Assembly (NCBI GenBank): GCA_009699875.1
Contig: WLNI01000001.1
Span: 124,001 to 188,000 of the forward strand
Length of the DNA stretch: 64,000 bases
Direction of reading: 5' to 3'
From: Actinomycetota bacterium
GTDB taxonomy: Bacteria > Actinomycetota > Acidimicrobiia > Acidimicrobiales > RAAP-2
A program made the translations under genes and the position numbers. Below the pieces are notes generated by a model. It was not told where the DNA came from and ran no database searches. It saw only the letters and a list, made by a program, of their open reading frames with translations. Below are positions 59,951-64,000 of the stretch, piece after piece (position 1 is the stretch's first letter; each line of letters begins with the position of its first letter).

Positions 59951-60838
59951 TTAACTTGGCAGATCTTGCGTTCGATACATATTCCTGGCTGCTTCACCCA
60001 CAACGAGGCCACGCCGGTCTGCGCGAAGCACCGCTACGTCACCAGGAAGCCCCACCTCTACAAGCGCAGCTCGAGCGGCTTTTCCGACCTTGGCACCTTC
60101 GCCCGGGCCACACATCGCCAAGAGGCTCGGACCTGCTCCTGACCAGCAGGAAGCCCGTGCTCCCCCTGCGAGCAGCGCTTCCAAAAGAACCGGTGCCTCT
60201 TCAAAGAGAGGGGTCCTATAACTCTGATGGAGTCGATCTTCCGTCGCTTCTTTCACCAAAAAACGATGGTCAGCCAGGCCGGAAAGGAGCATCCCCATTC
60301 TCCCGAGATTAAAAATTGCGTCCTCGCGAGTGATCGAATCTGGGAGTGCCTGACGGGCATTCTTCGTAGGGAGTGTTCGCTCTGGAATCATCAGAACGAA
60401 CTCAAGACTCTCGTCAAGTGGAAGTCGAGAGACCTTGACGTGACCGTTGATCGTTGCTGAACCTACGAGCCCACCGACAACGCTGGCGGCTGCATTATCT
60501 GGGTGACCATCAAGTCGTGCGGCAACGCTCAAAGGATCAGGGGATCCAGCTGCTGCCGCGGCAGCGGCCGCCAGTGCAGCAGAAGAGCCCATACCTCGCG
60601 CTACAGGAATCTGAGAGCGGATGGTGATCGCAAGGCGATCGTGGCCAGTGACTTCAATGGCCACTTTTGCTGCAAGGTGGCTGGCGTTATCTGAGAGCCC
60701 TGCACCTTCACCTTCGCTTCGAACGATCAGTTTCGATGCTGGCTCAATTTCAACTTCAACGTAGCGCTCGAGTGCAAGGGCGAGCGCATCAAACCCAGGG
60801 CCAAGATTGGCAGCGCTAGCAGGGGCACTTGCGATCAC
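59951..60838 (-). CDS. thrB: Homoserine kinase
   Basis: A 295-residue GHMP kinase. The opening SAPASAANLGPGFDALALAL is characteristic, the P-loop is PVARGMGSSAALAA, and the C-terminal GHMP motif is near GARASCWSGAGPSLLAMC. It phosphorylates L-homoserine for threonine synthesis. Threonine and lysine share aspartate semialdehyde, so its position in the same run as dap genes is sensible. GTG start 60838 is 4 bases from the D,D-carboxypeptidase stop. Confidence 0.94.
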   Translation of the reverse strand: MIASAPASAANLGPGFDALALALERYVEVEIEPASKLIVRSEGEGAGLSDNASHLAAKVAIEVTGHDRLAITIRSQIPVARGMGSSAALAAAAAAAAGSPDPLSVAARLDGHPDNAAASVVGGLVGSATINGHVKVSRLPLDESLEFVLMIPERTLPTKNARQALPDSITREDAIFNLGRMGMLLSGLADHRFLVKEATEDRLHQSYRTPLFEEAPVLLEALLAGGARASCWSGAGPSLLAMCGPGEGAKVGKAARAALVEVGLPGDVAVLRADRRGLVVGEAARNMYRTQDLPS

Positions 60839-60842
60839 GTCT

Positions 60843-62081
60843 TCACACTACGCGTTCAAAGAGGTTCGGAGGTTGCAGTGGGGTCTCTGTCGCCGCAGGA
60901 GCCTCAATTTTCAGGGAGGGACTTGTCACATGGACGATAGCGAGCACAGTGTTCGCTGGCTCGGCCCCGGTAACCTTTTTCGTGGCCGTCACACTGATTG
61001 CTATGCGTTGCCCTGGCCATGCAGGAATCGTGATCGCGTTCTTCAGCACCAGCGACACGCTCGAATGTGGCCACCCGATGGTGGCGACAGGAATCGAGGT
61101 CCCCGCAATGCCGACGGGTTGAATCATGGCTTCGACTGCTTTGGCGATCGAGAGTGCTGCTTGGCCTGCTGCATTGAGACGGTTCGTATCTCTTTGACCG
61201 GTGACCGCTGAGAATATCTGCACCACATGACCTCCCACGTCGTAGTTCACCGCCATCACGTCGCAACCACCGGCTTCAGAGTTCACTCCTGATTTAATCC
61301 CGACGACCCCATTGGTGCCAAGAAGTGGCGTGTACGTGGTGACCTTGCCTGCGACAGGGAGCTCGACAGACGTCTTGGCCACGGTGGCTGCGAAGACCGG
61401 ATTATTCATCAAGAGTGGCGCAAGGATCAGCTGATCGTGGGGTGTAGACACAGACGCTGGGTTGAAACCAGAAGGATCGGCATAGTGCGTATTCGTCATT
61501 CCCAACTTTGCAGCCTGGGCATTCATTTTTCCGACGAATCCTGAAATAGATGTCGCATCCAGTTTTGCCAGTAACTCTGCGTAGTCGTTCCCAGAGTGGA
61601 CGAGGAGACCTTGGAGGAGCTGATATTCAGTGAGCACTTCTCCCGGTTCAATCGCTACCACTGACTGACCATCTTCTAGCTCGAACTTGTACGCATCGAC
61701 TTCAGCTTGCGTCACTGTGATGGTTGGACCACTCTCCCCAGGGGAAAGTGGGTAATCATTGAGGACAACATAAGCCGTCATGAGTTTGGTAACCGAGGCA
61801 ATCGGAACCGATGTTTGATTTGCTGAATCCTGGGCCTGGGCGAAGAACGGCACCACGAAGGATGCTTCACCTTGCACCGGCCACGTCATGGCGGTCGAAT
61901 GTTCCGGAGCAGTGATACTCGTCCCCAACTGGGACGTCATTGTCGCCGGAGGCAATGGTGTTGACGCTACTGATATCAACAGTCCGGCCACCGTCCCAAA
62001 ACCGAGGATAAAAACCAAAATCAATATCGTCAGTACATAGTGACGTCGCCACCAGCGACGCTTCTTGTGCTTACTCCCCAT
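60843..62081 (-). CDS. D-alanyl-D-alanine carboxypeptidase (S11 family)
   Basis: A 412-residue penicillin-binding protein 5-like enzyme. A membrane segment lies at about residues 12-34 (YVLTILILVFILGFGTVAGLL region); motifs are SVTKLMT (Ser-x-x-Lys), SGND (Ser-x-Asn) and GIKSGV (Lys-Ser-Gly in place of Lys-Thr-Gly). It trims the terminal D-Ala of peptidoglycan stem peptides outside the membrane. C-terminal anchoring helix is not obvious, so the N-terminal helix may anchor it. ATG 62081 is 8 bases from the ftsK stop; thrB starts 4 bases after its own stop. Confidence 0.9.
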   Translation of the reverse strand: MGSKHKKRRWWRRHYVLTILILVFILGFGTVAGLLISVASTPLPPATMTSQLGTSITAPEHSTAMTWPVQGEASFVVPFFAQAQDSANQTSVPIASVTKLMTAYVVLNDYPLSPGESGPTITVTQAEVDAYKFELEDGQSVVAIEPGEVLTEYQLLQGLLVHSGNDYAELLAKLDATSISGFVGKMNAQAAKLGMTNTHYADPSGFNPASVSTPHDQLILAPLLMNNPVFAATVAKTSVELPVAGKVTTYTPLLGTNGVVGIKSGVNSEAGGCDVMAVNYDVGGHVVQIFSAVTGQRDTNRLNAAGQAALSIAKAVEAMIQPVGIAGTSIPVATIGWPHSSVSLVLKNAITIPAWPGQRIAISVTATKKVTGAEPANTVLAIVHVTSPSLKIEAPAATETPLQPPNLFERVV

Positions 62082-62089
62082 CGACGGCG

Positions 62090-64000
62090 TTATGAAGGCT
62101 GATCAATGTCGTCAGCGGACACCAACACTGCTCGGGCTTTCGAGCCTGTGGAAGGACCAACGACACCTTGCTCTTCGAGAAGATCCATCAATCGACCAGC
62201 CCGGGCGAAGCCGACTCGGAGTTTGCGTTGCAGCATCGACGTGGAGCCCAACTGCGACTTAATGACGAGATCACGGGCCTGTCGCAACAACTCATCATCG
62301 TCATCACCACCACTCCCTGAGAACTCAGATGTCCCAGAGGTCTCTTCAAGGTTGCTGATGCCGACCGCCATTTCTGGCTGGCCACCTTGGCCCCGCCAAA
62401 ACTCAGTCACGGCACGTACTTCTTCTTCCGAGACCCAGGGAGCTTGTATTCGGCGCGCCACGTTTGACGACGCCGTGAGCAGCAACATGTCCCCCTTGCC
62501 CACCAGGCGCTCCGCTCCAGGCTGATCCAAAATCACTCGTGAATCTGCAAGCGACGACACCGAGAACGCCATACGACTTGGAACGTTTGCTTTGATTACC
62601 CCCGTGATCACGTCTACCGATGGACGCTGTGTCGCCAATACCAAGTGGATTCCAACCGCTCTCGCCATCTGGGCAATTCTGACGACCGAGTCTTCGACGT
62701 CTCGAGCAGCGACCATCATCAAGTCGTTCAGTTCGTCAACCACCAACACAATGAATGGGAGCGGATCGAATTCAGGGGCATCAGCCTCGACTGCCTCAGC
62801 GTCAAAGGGTTCACCAGTCGCTTGCGCATGGGCTTTCTGTGCAATGAGCGCAACTTCGGCAGCCGTGTCTGGTGGCCCCTTCGGAGTGAGTTGCCCCGAG
62901 CGCAGCGCATCGTGATAACTCGTAATATCTCGAACGCCATGGTCGGCGAGAATGTCGTAGCGCCGTTCCATTTCCTTGACGGCCCATGCCAATGCATTTG
63001 CTGCCTTTTTTGGATCGACGACGACCGGCGTCAACAATTGCGGAAGATTGTTGTACTGCCCCAACTCGACTCTTTTTGGGTCAACCAGAATCAATCGGAC
63101 TTCATCTGGCGTCGTACGCATCAGGAGTGACGTGATCAATGAGTTGATGGCTGAACTCTTTCCAGCCCCCGTTGCCCCAGAGATCAAGACGTGTGGGAAC
63201 TCCGCCAGGCTCACCATGACGGTCCGCCCCGCAATATCGCGACCGAGGGCAACGGCGAGTGGATCAGTAGCCTTCTTCGCTTCTGTTGACGCAAGGAGGT
63301 CCCCAAGCGTGACAAGTTGTCGCTGTCGATTGGGGACTTCGACGCCAATCGCTGATCGTCCAGGGATCGGAGCCAGAATCCGAACATCAGGAGAAGCCAT
63401 CGCATAGGCAATATCTTTCGAAAGGCTTGTGACTCGGGCAACTTTCACCCCTGGTCCAAGTTCCAACTCGTAGCGAGTCACCGTTGGTCCTACGGTGCAG
63501 CCAACCAACGTGGTCTCCACCCCATGGGCCTCAAGCGCCACCACAAGGTCTGCTCCGGCTTGGTCAACGACCTTTTGATCGTGGCGCTGACTTTGCGTCG
63601 TCTGCAAGATGTTTTTTGGAGGAAGTTTCCACGACGTTGGCGAGGAGGCTCTGGATACTCGTTTCTTCGCTGGCTTTTCCGTCATGACTGCTGTCATCTC
63701 GACAGGCTCTTCATCAGGGACGAGTGGAGGAACAGGAACTGGCACCGCCTCCTCGTCTTCGAATGCGTCATTCTCTTGTGTCATTTCGGGCTCTTCAAAG
63801 GGAAGTGGATCCTCAGGAGGGACGTCGTCGTCATCGTAGAAATCATCGTTGGCGTTGCCTTCACTTCTTCGAAGTGACGCTCCAGACCACCACGTCACGA
63901 AGAAACCACCTGCACTCTGGAGAGACCGAGAGACATAGAGCACAGCTGTCTTGAGGGGAATGCCTGTACCGAGCACCACTGCCACGATGAGAAGCGCAAG
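62090..64000 (-). CDS. ftsK: DNA translocase FtsK/SpoIIIE, N-terminus cut by window edge
   Basis: The last 636 residues of an FtsK-family pump; the reading frame runs off the right edge, so the N-terminal membrane domain is cut, with one hydrophobic stretch left (LALLIVAVVLGTGIPL). After an acidic linker rich in Asp/Glu/Pro come the beta domain (VEVPNRQRQLVTLGDLL), Walker A GATGAGKSSAINS, Walker B FIVLVVDELNDLM, and the gamma winged-helix LGSTSMLQRKLRVGFARAGRLMDLLEEQGVV for KOPS reading. It segregates chromosomes at division. The frame starts at the first base read, so this is not a true start. Confidence 0.95.
   Translation of the reverse strand, partial: LALLIVAVVLGTGIPLKTAVLYVSRSLQSAGGFFVTWWSGASLRRSEGNANDDFYDDDDVPPEDPLPFEEPEMTQENDAFEDEEAVPVPVPPLVPDEEPVEMTAVMTEKPAKKRVSRASSPTSWKLPPKNILQTTQSQRHDQKVVDQAGADLVVALEAHGVETTLVGCTVGPTVTRYELELGPGVKVARVTSLSKDIAYAMASPDVRILAPIPGRSAIGVEVPNRQRQLVTLGDLLASTEAKKATDPLAVALGRDIAGRTVMVSLAEFPHVLISGATGAGKSSAINSLITSLLMRTTPDEVRLILVDPKRVELGQYNNLPQLLTPVVVDPKKAANALAWAVKEMERRYDILADHGVRDITSYHDALRSGQLTPKGPPDTAAEVALIAQKAHAQATGEPFDAEAVEADAPEFDPLPFIVLVVDELNDLMMVAARDVEDSVVRIAQMARAVGIHLVLATQRPSVDVITGVIKANVPSRMAFSVSSLADSRVILDQPGAERLVGKGDMLLLTASSNVARRIQAPWVSEEEVRAVTEFWRGQGGQPEMAVGISNLEETSGTSEFSGSGGDDDDELLRQARDLVIKSQLGSTSMLQRKLRVGFARAGRLMDLLEEQGVVGPSTGSKARAVLVSADDIDQPS

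Overview
The window is one end-to-end stretch of bacterial chromosome, densely coded on both strands, with no insertion sequence, phage gene, CRISPR array or rRNA. The gene families point to an actinobacterium, most likely of the Acidimicrobiia or a related deep branch. They include a MurT/GatD pair (lipid II amidation), a class E sortase, a LysM protein divergent from lexA and followed by nrdR (the mycobacterial arrangement), Gram-positive-type SOS boxes (CGAACA-N2-TGTTCG), a mycothiol-reductase-like DsbA-fold protein, and the succinylase branch of lysine synthesis. GC content looks moderate by eye, well below the usual 65-72% of actinobacteria. This placement is inference; no marker gene was searched. 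No stretch longer than about 300 bases lacks a gene.

Layout. 1-12.4 kb: nudix hydrolase (cut by the left edge), flavin split-barrel protein, EEP-family hydrolase, large GT-C-like membrane protein, MFS transporter, MDR oxidoreductase, D-aminoacylase-like amidohydrolase, a secreted double B-lectin protein and an aldo/keto reductase. 12.6-19.2 kb: beta-lactamase-fold protein, a three-gene fatty-acid modification operon (FAD oxidoreductase, DUF1365, cyclopropane synthase-like methyltransferase), an exordium-like secreted protein, tRNA-Val(CAC) and a small membrane protein. 19.2-26.0 kb: TetR regulator divergent from a tight four-gene operon (acyl reductase/HAD fusion, zinc dehydrogenase, divergent LarA-like protein, PlsC acyltransferase). 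This is the best candidate here for an undescribed system. 26-36.5 kb: GatD/MurT, LysR, AlkA-type glycosylase, DsbA-like protein, dienelactone hydrolase, acyl-CoA dehydrogenase, DEAD-box helicase fused to a cold-shock domain, and an alpha/beta hydrolase. 36.5-47.3 kb: metallo-hydrolase, tRNA-Val(GAC), exonuclease, three anchored cell-surface proteins, a YhhN-family protein, tRNA-Cys, GlnD, L,D-transpeptidase and sortase E.

47.2-51.1 kb is an SOS locus. lexA faces a minus-strand run LysM protein - nrdR - PIG-L deacetylase - dinB, and the 189-bp gap between them holds four LexA-box-like sites. From 52.4 kb to the right edge nearly everything lies on the minus strand with few or no bases between genes: ftsK - D,D-carboxypeptidase - thrB - miaB - miaA - dapF - hflX - dapC, then dapD - dapE. 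This joins cell-envelope, tRNA-modification and aspartate-family amino-acid genes in what looks like one long transcription unit.

Two general traits stand out. Several genes lack a Shine-Dalgarno sequence but have a TANNNT hexamer 6-9 bases before the start codon, as expected for leaderless mRNAs. Convergent genes abut or overlap at their 3' ends (51, 44 and 4 bp). Start codons were moved inward from the longest open frame wherever a ribosome site, a leaderless -10 or family length favoured a later start.
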